A program made the position numbers and the translations under genes. A stretch of DNA of 5,635 nucleotides, from positions 1 to 5,635 of the forward strand of contig JAAYVT010000628.1 of the NCBI GenBank assembly GCA_012517025.1, written 5' to 3'. The notes under the pieces are model-generated. The model worked only from the letters and a program-made list of their open reading frames with translations. It was not told where the DNA came from and ran no database searches. The stretch is from Phyllobacteriaceae bacterium (GTDB taxonomy: Bacteria > Pseudomonadota > Alphaproteobacteria > Rhizobiales > Ancalomicrobiaceae). Of the stretch, positions 4,624 to 5,635 are shown piece after piece; positions within the stretch are counted from its first letter, which is position 1, and each line of letters begins with the position of its first letter.

Positions 4624-5634
4624 TCAACCGACCCGGGCGGGGTCGACGATGCGGGCGGCGCGCTCGAGATCGACGGACACCAGCTGCGACACGCCGCGCT
4701 CCGACATGGTGACGCCGAACAGGCGGTTCATCCGCGCCATGGTGATGGGGTTGTGGGTGATGACGACGAAGCGGGTGTCGGTCAGTCGCGTCATGCGATC
4801 GAGGAGATCGAAGTAGCGCTCGACGTTGGCGTCGTCGAGCGGCGCGTCGACCTCGTCGAGGACGCAGATCGGCGCCGGATTGGTGAGGAATACCGCGAAG
4901 ATCAGGGCGAGCGCGGTCAACGCCTGTTCGCCGCCGGAGAGCAGCGTCAGGGTCGCCGGCTTCTTGCCGGGCGGGCGGGCGAGGATTTCGAGCCCCGCCT
5001 CCAACGGATCGTCGGAATCGACGAGCTGCAGCTCCGCCTCGCCGCCGCCGAAGAGATGGGTGAACAGCTGGCGGAAGTGGCCGTTCACCCGATCGAAGGC
5101 GGCGAGCAGGCGATCGCGCGCCTCGCGGTTCAGCGTCAAGATCGAGGCGCGCAGGCGGCGGATCGCCTCGACCAGTTCGTCGCGCTCGGCGAGCAATTCG
5201 TCGCGGCGGCGCTCCGTCTCGGCGAGTTCGTCCTCGGCGCGCAGATTGACGGCGCCGAGCTTCTCGCGCTCGACCCGGAGCCGCTCCAGCCGGCGCTCGA
5301 CCCCGACTTCGTCGGGCAGCGGCGCCTCGGGAGCGAGGCCGAGGCGGGCGGCGAGCGCCTCCGGTGCGATCTCGAAGGCCTCGACGATCGCCTCGGCGAT
5401 TTCGGCGCGACGCCGGGCGGCGGCGACCAGACGTTCCTCGACGCGACCCTTCGCCTCGCGTGCCGTCGACAGCGCCTCGAGCGCGGCGCGGGCGACGGCG
5501 TCGGCCTCGGCTTGCGCGCGCTCGCCGAGCGCCAGGGCATCGGCGGCGGCGGCGCGGGCGGTCTCGGCGGCGGTGATCTCGCGGACCAGGCGGAGACGGG
5601 CGGTCTCGATGTCGGCGGGGCGCTCCATCAGATC
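4624..5634 (-). CDS. smc: Chromosome segregation protein SMC, C-terminal part (5' end outside window)
   Basis: SMC is the ATPase core of bacterial condensin (with ScpA and ScpB), which loops and segregates the chromosome. The frame is open to the right edge and continues upstream of the first visible ATG (codons Asp-Leu precede MERP), so that ATG is internal. About 336 residues are present. Counting from MERP, residues 1-95 and 110-165 are Ala/Glu/Arg-rich coiled coil from the descending arm. Residues 170-200 (FDRVNGHFRQLFTHLFGGGEAEL) begin the C-terminal head. The ABC signature LSGGEQ is at 230-235 and Walker B CVLDEVDAPLDD at about 255-266, with catalytic Glu259. The switch His is at 292 in FVVITHN. 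The end, FGVTMSERGVSQLVSVDLERA, is typical. The Walker A half of the head lies outside. The stop is TGA at 4626-4624, 74 bases before the atp -35 box. Confidence 0.96.
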   Translation of the reverse strand, partial: DLMERPADIETARLRLVREITAAETARAAAADALALGERAQAEADAVARAALEALSTAREAKGRVEERLVAAARRRAEIAEAIVEAFEIAPEALAARLGLAPEAPLPDEVGVERRLERLRVEREKLGAVNLRAEDELAETERRRDELLAERDELVEAIRRLRASILTLNREARDRLLAAFDRVNGHFRQLFTHLFGGGEAELQLVDSDDPLEAGLEILARPPGKKPATLTLLSGGEQALTALALIFAVFLTNPAPICVLDEVDAPLDDANVERYFDLLDRMTRLTDTRFVVITHNPITMARMNRLFGVTMSERGVSQLVSVDLERAARIVDPARVG

Positions 5635-5635
5635 G

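Noticed and set aside
1..5635. CRISPR arrays, insertion sequences, tRNA or rRNA genes, phage or defence genes
   Set aside because: I saw no spaced direct repeats, transposase motifs, terminal inverted repeats or tRNA-like cloverleaves; the genes are housekeeping.

Overview
The window is GC-rich and looks like the chromosome of an alphaproteobacterium, probably of the Hyphomicrobiales or a relative. The main evidence is the split F0 cluster in the order atpI-atpB-atpE-atpF'-atpF with no F1 genes attached, and the presence of a b' subunit. The b' subunit is typical of alphaproteobacteria and other phototroph-related lineages. All complete genes end in TGA.

Left part (1-1630, + strand): the 3' end of rnhB (RNase HII) enters from the left edge. 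A 240-bp spacer follows, then trpS, a tryptophanyl-tRNA synthetase of the TGDRPTG/HLGH subgroup rather than the GVQPTGNLHLGNY form usual in alphaproteobacteria. The spacer appears to hold a promoter-like pair and a 16-codon leader ORF that starts at about the predicted transcription start. That ORF has two adjacent Trp codons three codons before its stop, and a perfect 8-bp hairpin overlaps the stop. This is the layout of a Trp-responsive attenuator in front of a Trp-charging enzyme, and it is the most interesting signal here. A 15-bp hairpin with T-rich flanks on both sides terminates trpS and, convergently, the atp operon.

Middle part (1648-4549, - strand, read right to left): a near-consensus sigma-70-type promoter (TTGACA-N17-TATGGT) drives atpI, atpB, atpE, atpF' and atpF. 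Together they encode the membrane sector of the F-type ATP synthase. The c-subunit gene has a strong ribosome-binding site, and two GC-rich hairpins lie just downstream of it. The atpB reading frame is full length and well conserved except for one in-frame TAG codon, so it is either freshly mutated, misread in sequencing, or suppressed.

Right part (4624-5635, - strand): the 3' third of smc, encoding the C-terminal coiled-coil arm and ATPase head half of the chromosome condensation protein, which runs off the right edge. The 180-bp smc-atpI spacer has an AT-rich dyad just upstream of the atp promoter.

Most of the window is ordinary housekeeping. The points worth a second look are the trpS leader, the atypical TrpRS subtype, the atpB amber codon and the dyad near the atp promoter.
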